This document shows, piece by piece, positions 38,043-47,717 of a DNA stretch of 64,000 nt. The notes beneath the pieces were generated by a model. The model was not told the origin of the DNA and did not search any database. It worked only from the letters and a program-made list of their open reading frames with translations. Origin of the DNA: Spirochaetales bacterium (GTDB taxonomy: Bacteria > Spirochaetota > Spirochaetia > JABMQR01); NCBI GenBank assembly GCA_018399255.1, contig JAGYPA010000014.1, forward strand, positions 1-64,000, given 5' to 3'. Numbering within the stretch: the first letter of the stretch is position 1; the number at the start of each line of letters is the position of its first letter. A program made the position numbers and the translations under genes.

Positions 38043-39043
38043 CTTGTCTCTCCCTGTTTTGAGGTTGGGGTTGCCGGTTGATTACCTGAGACGGCATCCG
38101 GTCGGGCTTTCTGTAATTCTGCTGCCCTGTTCAACCCGCTGATAACATTCTGGACCGCGGCATCCTCCATTTCCATTCGGCTTTCTATTGCACTGGAAGC
38201 TTGATGAGGTGAAAGAACTATAACATCTCCCAGTTCAATCAGCCTGCCAGTGTAGGGTTCTTCTGTATAAACGTCCAAGGCTGCCCCGGCAATAGACTTT
38301 TGAAGCAGCGCTTCGTACAAGGCCTCCTCATCTATGACATCGCCGCGGGATGTGTTTACCAGCAAGGCTGATGTTTTCATACTTGCGAAAGCTTCGGTAG
38401 TAATCAGGTGTTTTGTTTGTGTATTGAGGGGCAAATGCAGAGTAACAATATCGGCTTCGGCTAATACTTCCTTCAGGTTTTTCATAAAGCAGTATGGATG
38501 GTCCAAACAACCGGATCATAGCCAATCAGGGTACATTGAAAAGGCTGCAGCAGTTCGCCACTTTTGTACCGATTCCTCCCACAAAACTGACAATTCCGAC
38601 GGTTTTTTGATAGCAGGGTTCCATTCTTTTGATCCACTGCCGCTTCTTGATTCCGGCATCTCCTGAGGGAATACTGCGCATCCAGGAAAGGATAAGAGCT
38701 AAATGCTCGTTTCGCTTAACGGCTGTTACAGGGCTTCTCCAGGGGGTATTAGATACTATAATGCCCAACTCTGCCGCTGCGTGATCAGATCAACAGAATC
38801 CATTCCAACGCCGCACCGGATACCACATGCGTAAAGCATCTTCACTTCAAAGGGCTGATTCCATGACTTTCTTCTTGTTATTGCCTCGGACTCAACCATT
38901 CCGTCTGCTGAAACTCTTCAATCAGCATTTTCAGTTCGTTTTCTGCTTCAGTTTGCGGCCATAGTTGTACATCACCGAATATGCTTCCAGTCGGCTTTTC
39001 TTGTGTGAATGCGTTGACGTTGTTAGCAAGGATTTTTTTTCAC
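38039..39043 (-). pseudogene. D-isomer-specific 2-hydroxyacid dehydrogenase, frameshifted
   Basis: A GTG at 39043 begins KKILANNVNAF after one base is corrected. SNTPWRSPVTAVKRNEHLAL and KTVGIVSFVGGIGTKVA (near 38590, the nucleotide-binding GxGxxG) follow in shifted frames. The C-terminal half from 38506 is open: DIVTLHLPLNTQTKHLI, LLVNTSRGDVIDEEAL, GAALDVYTEEP and VIVLSPHQASSA, with the catalytic H in the last motif. It reduces or oxidises 2-keto/2-hydroxy acids with NAD(P)H. At least three lesions. Confidence 0.85.
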
Positions 39044-39113
39044 GTGCTGCAATGTTTCAAGCTAGGTTATCGTGCTGACTCGTGTATACGTTGATCCCTT
39101 CATATCAACTTCT

Positions 39114-39904
39114 CTACGTCTTTATTGTTGAGGTCTTGTGTGTGAAGGCTCTATCCCGCTACCGTGAAAACATTATCCATTCCTGCATAATGAAGCTGAA
39201 CCCTCTTTCAATTGCTCGTTCAACTGCACCTTTTTCAGGGAGAACTACATGCAAGCCCGCGGCTTCCCTCCTTGTATTAGCTTTACAGGATGCAAGGATT
39301 CTTCCATGGTATGCTGCTGTACAATTACCGCATCAGATTGTCCTGGAATTCCTGTAAGATCCGCTCAAGTCGTAGGGTCCTATCAGTACGCCGTCAACTC
39401 CGGAAACCGAAAGAATTGCATCTATGTCTTCAACCGCCTCTTTGGTCTCAATCATAATAATCACGATTATACTCGCTAGCCTCTCGGGTGGGCATCGGGC
39501 TCTTCCATACTGTTTGCCCGGCGCAACTCGATACTTCCTTAAGCGTGAGCGTGGTTTTGCGGCAGTTACCGTGTATCTTCTTGCTTCTTTCTTTGTTGAA
39601 TTTACTAGCGGAACAATAACCCTCGCCTGTCTCTCCTACATCTAAAAACCTGACGAATAATATCGAGCGTTTCAGCACCCCTTGCAGTACTGATGTTTGT
39701 TTCCTGCTTGCTGCCTTCGCGAGCACAGCCGTAAACGTTTCTATGCTGATGTCTGTGCTCCAAGTCTACTGTAAGCCAATCAAAATTATATGTCTTCAGA
39801 CATGATTTCAAGAACAGCGGGATGCCCTATCTGAGCCGTGGAGCCTATAGAACAGCGCCGGATGCTTTAGCTTTTTCTCTGAGAAGGCTTTTTGGTGTAC
39901 TCAT
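39114..39904 (-). pseudogene. HpcH/HpaI aldolase family, frameshifted
   Basis: ATG 39904 follows GGAGATG. MSTPKSLLREKAKASGAVLF and FDWLTVDLEHRHQHR (the DxEHG-type substrate loop) start the gene, and IETKEAVEDIDAILSVSGVDGVLIGPYDLSGS near 39420 is diagnostic. The end reads ERAIERGFSFIMQEW. Several lesions. Members cleave 2-keto-3-deoxy acids to pyruvate and an aldehyde, matching the KDG-type kinase and dehydrogenase downstream. Confidence 0.8.
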
Positions 39905-40134
39905 ACATCATCATCTCCTACCGTTTACCGGGAATCGGGTTGCAGCGTCTTGCAAAAAGATTCTGCAATTCATCCGGTAACTGCGTGGGGTACGTCAAGA
40001 GGTGCGCTCTAGCCGCTGCTCGTGTTCGCTGGAACCCGTCGCCGTAAAATAAGCTCGGAAACTAATAAACTGTCTTCCTGTATATAGCTTCATGCCATAC
40101 ATGGTATACCATATGTCAAACAGATTTTTTCACA

Positions 40135-40745
40135 TTGCTCCTCCTTTATAACCAGCTCACAGACTTTCTGTCTGTAGGAGGACGGCACTTGACTGATTCC
40201 CCCCCTTTTCAATCAACAAAAATTAAAAATGAAAATCCTTTTATGCCCGTACAAACAAGCGTCCCCTTATCGGCTTTTTTTTTCTTGGCAATGAATATCC
40301 GAATATTAGATATCCCTTTTCATCACTTGTCTGCAAACAGATATGTCTTACTTGATGATTTTTCATTGAACCTTTATGATTGCATTAACTGTATGCCGCT
40401 TCATCATTTGGTCGCGGAGGCGAACCATTTCGACGGAACCCCCGGGGAATCGTTAGCTGCCCGGCTTCCAATTTATCTGCCAATACTGACAGTAGGGGCA
40501 TTACCGCAGAAAACTGGATAGCCAATTACTTCAAAACCATGAATACATTTTCTTGATAACCCCTGGTACAAAGTTGATGAAAGAGTTCTTGGTTCAGCTT
40601 TCAGCCCACAGTTCAGGCAGATATTTCTGGTGTCGTCCCAGAATCCGCGGACTGCTTGACATTCTCGCGGTTCTATTGAGGTGAGGGTTTTGTATTTAAA
40701 ATTTGAAGAGCCGGATGATTTACACGCGAGGCGCTTTCTCATGCC
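40135..40745 (-). pseudogene. Unidentified relic with two CxxC motifs
   Basis: Minus-strand frames read QAVRGFWDDTRNICLNCGLK and, in another frame, CPYCQYWQINWKPGS followed by VEMVRLRDQMMKRHTVNAII. Two CxxC pairs suggest a zinc ribbon. The family was not recognised. Between 39905 and 40134 nothing is seen. Confidence 0.2.
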
Positions 40746-40947
40746 TCGTCAGTATACACCAAACTTATGGATTTTCAGGTTGAACATATTCCGATTTTTT
40801 TGGGGCAGATCTTTTATTAATACTATAACTGGTGCCGAAGGGAACGGTGTGGCACCGTGAGACTCGGTGATGCCGCTGTCACCTGATTTGTATCAATCTG
40901 TATTACTGCCGTTTGATCGGGACCTTGTATAAACCAAATCACAACAT

Positions 40948-41135
40948 TTGTCACTTTCAATTTACTGAGGATATAATATTCCTATAAGTGAGATTCAATA
41001 TTGAATCTGGCAGTAGAAATTTACCTTGATACTGGGCGGTCCATCAGGCCCAAGAATCCCCTCCGCCTTTCGTGGAAAGTTTCCGTCTTCACAGCACATA
41101 GGAGGTTATGAAAAATTCCTTATATGGTGAATAAT
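40948..41135 (+). promoter_or_regulatory. Promoter, 18-bp palindrome and ribosome-binding site without a gene
   Basis: TTGTCA (40948-40953) and TATAAT (40972-40977) are 18 bases apart. The perfect palindrome AGATTCAATATTGAATCT lies at 40991-41008, just after the expected start of transcription. AGGAGG (41101-41106) precedes ATG 41109, but the frame stops after MKNSLYGE. It looks like the control region of a lost gene, or of a tiny peptide. No other gene is seen in 40746-41359. Confidence 0.5.
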
Positions 41136-41359
41136 AAAGCCGATATGACATAAGGTCAAAAATTTCCTTCAGTTATGTAGAGGCCATGCCTTCGAAAAGA
41201 TGAAGCAAAGGCAACAGCAGAAGAAAGGAAAGAATTGGGAAAGAATAAATGAAAGTGCTCGGTACTAGTAAATGTGTGTGCTCGGCAATGTATTTTTAAT
41301 GGGCAGATCATAAAATGTGTCGTAATTGTAATGTGGTATTTACCCTTGCATCTATCAAT

Positions 41360-41680
41360 GGCTTTTATGGCTGGAGCTTGAGAGTGTGTAACAAAGCAAC
41401 TTCGGGTAATATGCCACGCAGTTGGCTACTGCTCGGTGCAGTATCCTGGCGCACGCTTCTTAATGTGGCATTAGCTGGCTTGTGCGCTACAAGCGTCTCA
41501 CTGTCTTGGCGGCTAGTAGAGTGCTGCTGCGGTTGCCGCAACGCTTTAGAACGAGGCAGGACGATCTTCACGAAGAGGGTTCCGTCGCCGCATCCGTCTA
41601 TAATGGCGGCTTCCTGAATTTCCGCGGAATCCCGTTCTGGAAGAATGTCCGCGCTATGATCAAATTATAGATATTTATAC
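41360..41680 (-). pseudogene. MalG/LplC-type ABC permease fragment
   Basis: After one or two frame changes the minus strand reads YNLIIARTFFQNGIPRE, AIIDGCGDGTLFVKIVLPRSKA and PQQHSTS, the EAA loop of LplC/YtcP-type permeases. Both ends are missing. Confidence 0.65.
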
Positions 41681-41804
41681 AGAAAGGAATGTTAACAAAA
41701 TCTTATATTTTATTGACCATATTGAATTTGCTTTATTACGAGAAATGTCGGAATCACACCGCCCTGAAAGAACATGACGATGGTAGGAAGAAAAGGGATT
41801 AAAA

Positions 41805-41913
41805 GGTGTCAGATGGGACTGTATGTTCCTCTGACTGGTTCCTCAAAATAGAAATTCGTGACACCGATTACCTCAAAATGACGGGAAAATTGTAAAATAC
41901 GGTGTCAGACACC
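41805..41913. repeat. REP/BIME-like element, copy 4, next to the RAYT relic
   Basis: GGTGTCAGATGGGACT on the left and AAATACGGTGTCAGACACC on the right, with CCTCAAAATA and CCTCAAAATGA between (complements of the TTTTGAGG tract). It sits immediately downstream of the transposase relic, the usual place for the parental REP copies of a RAYT. Confidence 0.75.
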
Positions 41914-41989
41914 TCCCTGAATGAGCATTTTTGCAAAAACATCCTTTCGTTGCAGCCATTGCCGAATCGGTAAATTGCCTGCACAGAAT

Positions 41990-42708
41990 GGCCGGCGTCA
42001 AAGGCCTGTTTGATAAAACATTTTCCGCAGCTTGATTATGCGAAATTCCACGACTTCGTTGAACAGTTCCAGAACCTCTGAGGCAGCTTCATGTTTTCGA
42101 GCTGGTAATGATAATTGGCTGCCGGTTCTACGCCTATTGCCCTGCACTTTGTGCCCTGAACGATCCGCAGCATGGGGATAATCGATAAAATCAATATATC
42201 GTTCAAGGCAACTTGATCATCATCAAAATGCTTCAGTAGTTGATCAATATTTACCAGTGACGATTTCAGAATATCAGCGTGGCACCCATGGATATTTTCC
42301 AGGACAACTGACGATACCGGCTTTGACAGGGTTGTGGCGATATACCGGAAGCAGTAATTTGAAATAATTCTCATGTCTTATTAAGGGGAGCTTTATGTTA
42401 TAGCGGCCGTCAAATATCGTATTAACCCGATCGTGGCGATAGTTATAGTATCGGGTGTAAGCGGGTTTGAAAACCTGCATAATCTGACTCAATGGATAAT
42501 TCCCCGACTTTTTGCAGCAGTATATGAAAGTGATTGGTCATCAGTACGTAATAGAGAATGTCGAAAAGAAATCGGTCCTGTGATTCCATCAGCAAATCAA
42601 AAATTTCAACTTATCCTTAGCATCTTCAAAAATATAGCTTTTATTATGTCCCCTTTGAATCAGATGATACTCCGCGCTGTCAAAATGAATTTCCAAAGGT
42701 CTTCCCAT
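41990..42708 (-). pseudogene. REP-associated tyrosine transposase (RAYT, Y1_Tnp/IS200-like), frameshifted
   Basis: ATG 42708 has AAGGAGG upstream and begins MGRPLEIHFDSAEYHLIQRG, then HNKSYIFED. YVLMTNHFHILLQK (in a shifted frame near 42520) carries the HUH metal motif, and SQIMQVFKPAYTRYYNYRHD holds the probable catalytic Tyr. IFDGRYN and YRHNPVKAGIV follow. RAYTs are single-copy relatives of IS200/IS605 transposases that process and spread REP hairpins. Two or more lesions make it inactive here. Its neighbour at 41805 and five sister elements across the window make a parent-offspring relationship likely. Confidence 0.85.
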
Positions 42709-42732
42709 ACTTGCCTCCTTACTAAGTTCCCC

Positions 42733-42985
42733 TGCGCTTGCTTGCGCTTGTTTCTTTGGGCTTGCCTGCGCTTGCCTCTATATTATGAACTAAAAAAGTG
42801 GGGATTTATTCAATTTCTTTGAAGAATTTTCCGAAAAGTTTTTTATTTTGATTCTTTCGGATAAACGTTTTATAAAAGAAAGTGTAAATACCGGAAGCCA
42901 TTCGATTCAAACGCGGATAAGGTAAAAGCGGCAGCATTATCATCAGCATTATCATCAGGGCATTATCATCGGCATTATCACGGCG
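42733..42985. repeat. Short tandem arrays between RAYT relic and lipoprotein gene
   Basis: CTTGCGCTTG-type repeats (42733-42778) and ATTATCATCAG/ATTATCATCGG repeats (42935-42980) lie here. The remainder up to 43200 is Leu/Pro-rich low-complexity sequence with no supported gene. Confidence 0.6.
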
Positions 42986-43209
42986 ATTTAGAACATGACA
43001 CCTGAATCAAATCAGTGTAGAATGACTAAAGATGGAAAGAGCCTGCTTTCTTATCTGTGGCAACCTGAGGGACCTGAGCAGTTAGAGCTGCCCGGCTGCT
43101 TGGGCTGTCTGGGGTTGTCCTTGCTGCTGATGCCTGAACAGTTCGAGATACCTGAGCTGCCCCCTGAGCAACCCGGAAAAACCTTAACTGATAATCGAGA
43201 AGGAGATAC

Positions 43210-44757
43210 ATGATGAAAATCTGCCCTGCTAATACCATCCAAGAGAAAATAACACAAATGCTCGTTGCAAAAGGATTTCTGACGGCATTACTGCTTTTTC
43301 TGGTTATTGGATTCAGTTCATGTGCAACATCGCCATACGAAGCCGCTGAGGAAGCCTACAGCATGGGCGATTACGAAAAAGCCATAGAACGTGCCTTGAT
43401 AATTTTAAAGGAAAACCCAGGGATGGCAGAAGCTGACCAGATTCTGATCAAAGCATGGTTTCATGCCAATGACCAGTGGACAGCCGCAATAAAAGCCTTA
43501 GAGGAATCTGAATCGCCCTGGGAAGTTGAGCAGGCCATCCCCTTGTATAACAAGCTGCTCTATATCCACAATCTTGCTAAGACGGCCGAAAAGAACACCT
43601 TGAACCCTGATCCTGAGGGAATCTACGAACTTGTCCGGGCAACTCGAAAGAGGTCCGCAGATCTGCATGCAGCTGAGGGATCGAGACTGATCGTATCGGG
43701 CGCCCGTATGGAAGCCAGGGAAGCTCTGAAACATTTCGAGCGGGCAGCTGAGCTTATACCGGATTACCCGGATATTGAAGCCAAGCTCGAGCAGGCAAGA
43801 GAGCTTTCGCTGGCCAGAGTATTCGTTTTCACCGCCCCCGATACCAATATTACCTTGAACGGTGTGGAGATGATTGAAACGATTGAGCGGGAACTGGGCA
43901 GATCGGAGCTGGTTGAAATCGTAACGGTACCCAGCCGCTACGCCGCCCCCATTGGTGACAGCCATGGAGCCGAAGACTTAGCCCGCATTCACGGGGCAAA
44001 CCTGATGCTTCATGTCGCCCCTGACACAGAAAGCAAAGCTGCCGCCGACAGAGTCGTCAGGGACATTGACACAGCCGTCGGGGTTGACTGGCAAATGGAG
44101 GAGCTCTCGTTGATCGTATCTGCTTCTGCGAATATCCGCTACGTACTTATCGACCTTGACAACGGTACCACCATAGCAGATAAAACCATGAGCATCAGTG
44201 ATCAGGATGATGGAGGGTTCAGCGTGTCAGCAATCCTCCACTCGGGAGACAAGCAAAACCTGAAAATTGGAAGAATGTCGTCAAGCCGCAGCTTATTGGT
44301 GAACTCGGTAACCCCGGGATTGGATCCTCAGGATCTATCCTTTCAGATATCTGTTGCAGAAAATATTGAGATGCCAGCCTACGGATTCGAAACCGGCGTC
44401 AGGCCTGCCCTCTCTGGCAGCGACGAAAAAATTGATCTCGGCAGCTATACCCACCCTTCCGAACTTGCCCAGCTTGCAGAATTGAATGGTCATACATTCT
44501 GGTTGTTTGATGTAATGGAATTTGATCCATCAGATGACGGAGATTTCAGCTACTGGTTTCCCTATGGGCAATATATAGGAGAGGGCGATGACGGCCGCCT
44601 GGCATCTGCAGCGTATGACCGGCAGCTCTATTCCCAGCTTATAGATTGGATGAACGGCCAATCCACACAGTATACGGTAATGAACAGCTTTATGCCTGGT
44701 TTTTATACCAGAACGATGCCTCAGGCTGTTGCCAAAGAGGCTGCTCAGCTGTTGTAG
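43210..44757 (+). CDS. Exported lipoprotein with TPR-like N-terminal repeats
   Basis: AAGGAG lies before ATG 43210 (and ATG 43213). A signal sequence ends in LVIGFSSC38, a clear lipobox. Residues 40-200 contain helix-pair repeats (YEAAEEAYSMGDYEKAIERA, AREALKHFERAAELIPDYPD) typical of TPR proteins. The rest has no recognised family, with a region ADRVVRDIDTAVGVDWQMEE and a repeated beta-like pattern. It is undamaged between a broken transposase and a broken lactonase, has its own strand, and is followed by a REP element. Probably a periplasmic or outer-membrane scaffold; function unknown. Confidence 0.85.
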   Translation: MMKICPANTIQEKITQMLVAKGFLTALLLFLVIGFSSCATSPYEAAEEAYSMGDYEKAIERALIILKENPGMAEADQILIKAWFHANDQWTAAIKALEESESPWEVEQAIPLYNKLLYIHNLAKTAEKNTLNPDPEGIYELVRATRKRSADLHAAEGSRLIVSGARMEAREALKHFERAAELIPDYPDIEAKLEQARELSLARVFVFTAPDTNITLNGVEMIETIERELGRSELVEIVTVPSRYAAPIGDSHGAEDLARIHGANLMLHVAPDTESKAAADRVVRDIDTAVGVDWQMEELSLIVSASANIRYVLIDLDNGTTIADKTMSISDQDDGGFSVSAILHSGDKQNLKIGRMSSSRSLLVNSVTPGLDPQDLSFQISVAENIEMPAYGFETGVRPALSGSDEKIDLGSYTHPSELAQLAELNGHTFWLFDVMEFDPSDDGDFSYWFPYGQYIGEGDDGRLASAAYDRQLYSQLIDWMNGQSTQYTVMNSFMPGFYTRTMPQAVAKEAAQLL

Positions 44758-44778
44758 GAAGATGTGCAGGAGAAGTGC

Positions 44779-44842
44779 GGTGTCTGACACCGTTTTCCGC
44801 AATTTGAGGGGCTTTTTTTGAGGGATACGGTGTCAGACACCC
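44779..44842. repeat. REP/BIME-like element, copy 5
   Basis: GGTGTCTGACACCGTTTTCC and GGATACGGTGTCAGACACC are inverted arms around GCAATTTGAGGGGC and TTTTTTTGAGG. It lies between the convergent ends of the lipoprotein and the lactonase relic. Read leftward, the right arm gives the in-frame stop of the lactonase. Confidence 0.9.
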
Positions 44843-45773
44843 CGTATCCTATAGAGAGTTTTTGATGCGGCAATATAGAGTGTCCGCAAATCGGGGTCTC
44901 CCCAGCAGAAATTTGCTGTCTGTTCGGGAATCAGGATTCTGCCGATTGTTTCTCGCATTCTGTTGAAAATCTGGATGCCCCCGGGTCCGGTGCAGAATAT
45001 ATCCCCTGAGTCGTAATTTCATACCATCAGCTTTGCCTGTTGGCTTGTCCTGTGTGAAAGCTCCGTGGGCAAAACAGTCGTCCATTGCGCAGGAGTCCCC
45101 TCTCTGTCGACATCAAAGCACCTTGATATGCTGCTGCATGCGGTATCATTTACATAGAGCTTAGTTTCATCGGGAGAAAAGCAGAGTCCGTTCGGCAGAA
45201 AGTCATCTGCAAGCAGGGATCGTTCCCCGGAATTCGGGTCCAGCTTGAATACCCTGATAGGGCAGCGCCCTGCTTTCTTGGTATGCCAAACTCTTTTCTC
45301 CGCGCCCTGATGGTAGATCATCGGTAAAATAGATCATTCCGTCACTTTTAACGACAATATCGTTAGCTGTTCAGCTGCCGTCCTTATACTTATCCGCCAG
45401 AACTGTATATGTTGTCTGGGATCAGTCCTTCGGGATATGTAGCTGGTTGCGTGTTCGCGGCGGTCAGCAGGGCCCTGGTCAGATCGAGGGTATTGCTGCT
45501 TGCCAGATAGCTGTTAAGCGTGCGCATCATTTCTACGGTACCGATAAGTTCCGGAGCATCGCTATCAGGTTCAGACGAGCGGGTTTCATGGGAAGTGTGG
45601 AGTATAGGTATAGAGAGCGTTCCCGGCCATCGCCGCCGAGAAAATCAGCCGGTCATTGCGCGGGTCCCAGACGGTCCTTCAAGAAAGCGAAACCTGCTTG
45701 CCGCGATTCTCCAGCAGAGCTTCAGGATCAATGTGTCGGGGGAAAATCGGTGCAGTACTTCAATGGTTTTCAT
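44833..45773 (-). pseudogene. SMP-30/gluconolactonase family, frameshifted
   Basis: From ATG 45773 the pieces MKTIEVLHRFSPDTLIL, LSEGPVWDPRNDRLIFSAAM, ANDIVVKSDGMIYFTDD (near 45340), DDFLPNGLCFSPDETKLYVNDT (near 45180) and DGMKLRLRG then YIAASKTLYRIRGV match the six-bladed propeller lactonases in order. They hydrolyse sugar lactones using Ca2+ or Zn2+. At least four lesions. The true frame ends at TGA 44833-44835, inside the REP element. It is the last gene of the long minus-strand train, after the LacI gene. Confidence 0.82.
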
Positions 45774-45777
45774 ACGG

Positions 45778-45850
45778 GTTTCGATCCTTGTCAGTTATCC
45801 ATCGATCCTTGTCGATTGTCTATCGACTCCTATCGGTTATCCATCGGGGG
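45778..45850. repeat. Imperfect tandem repeat at the LacI-lactonase junction
   Basis: ATCCATCGATCCTTGTCG, ATTGTCTATCGACTCC and ATCGGTTATCCATCGG follow each other around the LacI stop codon, with period near 18. Confidence 0.5.
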
Positions 45851-46879
45851 ATTCCGGTCGGCAACGGATCCGCGCTCCAGTATCTGACCAAAAAAGAGAA
45901 AATGAACCGCATCGGTTGTAAAGTGTTCGATCTTATCTATGAGACCTTCCACGGTTTTATCGATCATACGTTCCATTGGCTGCTTGAAGGTGGTCAGGGG
46001 ATAGTGGATTTCGTTGGGGATCGGGATTCCGTCAAAGCCGACAATTGAAATATCATCGGGGAAGGTCAGCCGGGTACGATAGCGGACATAGTCCATAAAT
46101 CCCATCGCTGAGGTATCGGACGCGCAAAATACCCCGTCAGCATCAACAGTTGTGCGGAACAGCTCCTCCGCTGCGGCAAATCCTGACTGATAGGTATAAT
46201 CTCCGGGAAGAACCCGGATATCAGCTATTCCGCGTTTGTTTGCCTGCTCGATAAATCCCCGCTTTCTGTCCCGATTGGTGGATGATCCCTCTTCTCCTGA
46301 GACATAGACAAGATGTCGATGTCCCCGATCGATGAGGAAATCGGCAACGCTTCGTCCTCCGTCAATATTATCGCAGCAAACGGTATTGACGTTCAGTCCT
46401 TCGCTGATTCTGTTGAACAGAAAAACTGGAGTTTTGTAGCGCAGGCAGCCTTCCACCAGGGGAGATGAGAGGGTTGCCGATGAGATCACCAGACCGGCGA
46501 CCTGATATTCGAGTGCTTTTTTCAGGTTCTCCTCTACACTCCGGTCATCGTGAAGGTTAAACAGCATTACCGAAAAACCGGCTGCCTGAAGCTTGCTGGT
46601 AAATATGGAGAGCACCCGCATATAGAAGCTGCTCTCAAACTCTCTCAGAACGAATCCGATAATTCTGGTTGTCTGCGTATTGAGAGAACGGGCTATCTGG
46701 CTAGGTCGGTATCCCAACCGGTCTGCCGCTTCGAGAATGCGCTTTTTCTTATCGTCCGATACGGATATTCCGCTGTCATTGAATACTCGGGATACAGAGG
46801 ATTGAGAAACGCCGGCTTCTCTTGCAACATCCTTCGAGGTTGCCCGCTTGCTGTCTGAAAAATCTTTCATAGGCTCCAT
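45830..46879 (-). CDS. LacI-family transcriptional regulator
   Basis: The helix-turn-helix TSKDVAREAGVSQSSVSRVF (residues 14-33) and hinge SQIARSLNTQ are followed by the periplasmic-binding-protein-like domain (IGFVLREFESSFYMRVLS, VAGLVISSATL, VFLFNRI, DGVFCASDTSAMGFM, ISIVGFDGIP, LTTFKQPMERM). Length (about 349) and motifs are complete. ATG 46870 with GGAG close upstream is an alternative start. It lies in the same direction as, and near the end of, the catabolic train and most likely senses its inducer sugar. Confidence 0.93.
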   Translation of the reverse strand: MEPMKDFSDSKRATSKDVAREAGVSQSSVSRVFNDSGISVSDDKKKRILEAADRLGYRPSQIARSLNTQTTRIIGFVLREFESSFYMRVLSIFTSKLQAAGFSVMLFNLHDDRSVEENLKKALEYQVAGLVISSATLSSPLVEGCLRYKTPVFLFNRISEGLNVNTVCCDNIDGGRSVADFLIDRGHRHLVYVSGEEGSSTNRDRKRGFIEQANKRGIADIRVLPGDYTYQSGFAAAEELFRTTVDADGVFCASDTSAMGFMDYVRYRTRLTFPDDISIVGFDGIPIPNEIHYPLTTFKQPMERMIDKTVEGLIDKIEHFTTDAVHFLFFGQILERGSVADRNPPMDNR

Positions 46880-46900
46880 CAGTCTGTATCAAATTTCCTC

Positions 46901-46938
46901 GCCAGTCTGAAAATTTTTCGCTTGTTTTTCAGACTGGC
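46901..46938. promoter_or_regulatory. Perfect 13-bp inverted repeat upstream of the LacI gene
   Basis: GCCAGTCTGAAAA (46901-46913) pairs with TTTTCAGACTGGC (46926-46938). It lies 22 bases before the LacI start. It may be an operator, an attenuator hairpin or a terminator for the racemase-family gene; no T-run follows on the minus strand. Confidence 0.6.
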
Positions 46939-46955
46939 TCGATGCTGTTCCTGGT

Positions 46956-46986
46956 GTCTGTCGGATTTATCCTAACTCCGACAGAC
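46956..46986. promoter_or_regulatory. Perfect 10-bp hairpin just after the racemase-family gene
   Basis: GTCTGTCGGA (46956-46965) pairs with TCCGACAGAC (46977-46986), two bases past the stop at 46989. With the next inverted repeat it makes a double hairpin between two co-directional genes. Confidence 0.6.
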
Positions 46987-46988
46987 TC

Positions 46989-47648
46989 CTAGAGGTTGAG
47001 TATATCACGAATTTGCGCAACGCCGCTACGGAAACTGTGGAGAACCGGAACGGGTTTGTCTTTGCATTTTTGCACAAGGCTGTACATGCTGCCCTGGGCC
47101 AGGCAGACGACATCATTGTCCCGACAGGCATCGTCGATGGTGGCCATGAGTATTTCATCATGCCTGGCCTTGTTGCCCTCCTTAAGGAGCGCATCGTAGG
47201 CGCCATCGGCGAAGCATTCGTTTACCATCGTTTCAACATGCATCTCTTCCGCGGTTTTCTTGACCAGTCGGGCTGACGGTCCCAAGGTCGTGTAGGCTGT
47301 AGCAACCACCCCGACACGTTTGCCGAGCCCGATCGCCTCCTCGGCCATGGGTCGGTCAACTTTAATATAGGGGATTGATACGAGCTTCTGGGCTATTTCG
47401 GATACTTCTCCCACCGATGAGCACTGATTGAGTATGAGATCACAGCCTTTCTGCTCGAGCTCCTGGGCATAGTTGCAGATTCGCCGCACTACCGCCGGCG
47501 TCGGGCCGCCATTTTCCAGAACTTCCTTCAGAAGGCTGTCATCAATAATGTTGATCATATCAACCTCGGGAAGCAGCTCGCTGAACAGGGCTTTCAGGTC
47601 TTCCACGGAATAGAGAAATGTATGGATAACACCTACTTTCTTTTTCAT
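46989..47648 (-). CDS. Asp/Glu/hydantoin racemase superfamily protein, one catalytic Cys replaced
   Basis: The two-domain fold is visible: KVGVIHTFLYSVEDL at the start, LILNQCSSVGE (C76) as the first catalytic position, GKRVGVVATAYTTLGPSARL and DVVCLAQGSM (180-188). Classical racemases have a second Cys where this protein has Gln (LAQGSM), a variant seen in sugar-operon members that probably are not racemases. Length (219) is normal and no lesion is seen. It follows the phosphoglycerate kinase relic and precedes the LacI gene on the same strand. Confidence 0.85.
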   Translation of the reverse strand: MKKKVGVIHTFLYSVEDLKALFSELLPEVDMINIIDDSLLKEVLENGGPTPAVVRRICNYAQELEQKGCDLILNQCSSVGEVSEIAQKLVSIPYIKVDRPMAEEAIGLGKRVGVVATAYTTLGPSARLVKKTAEEMHVETMVNECFADGAYDALLKEGNKARHDEILMATIDDACRDNDVVCLAQGSMYSLVQKCKDKPVPVLHSFRSGVAQIRDILNL

Positions 47649-47717
47649 GCATTTTCCTCTTTATCTGGCTTTTGTTGTTTTGCCGTTTCTTTTTTCATTC
47701 TATTTTCAGGGATTCTT

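Noticed and set aside
42995-43213. Leu/Pro-rich 72-residue plus-strand frame before the lipoprotein gene
   Set aside because: Low-complexity sequence in a repeat-rich gap, no signal sequence and no ribosome-binding site.
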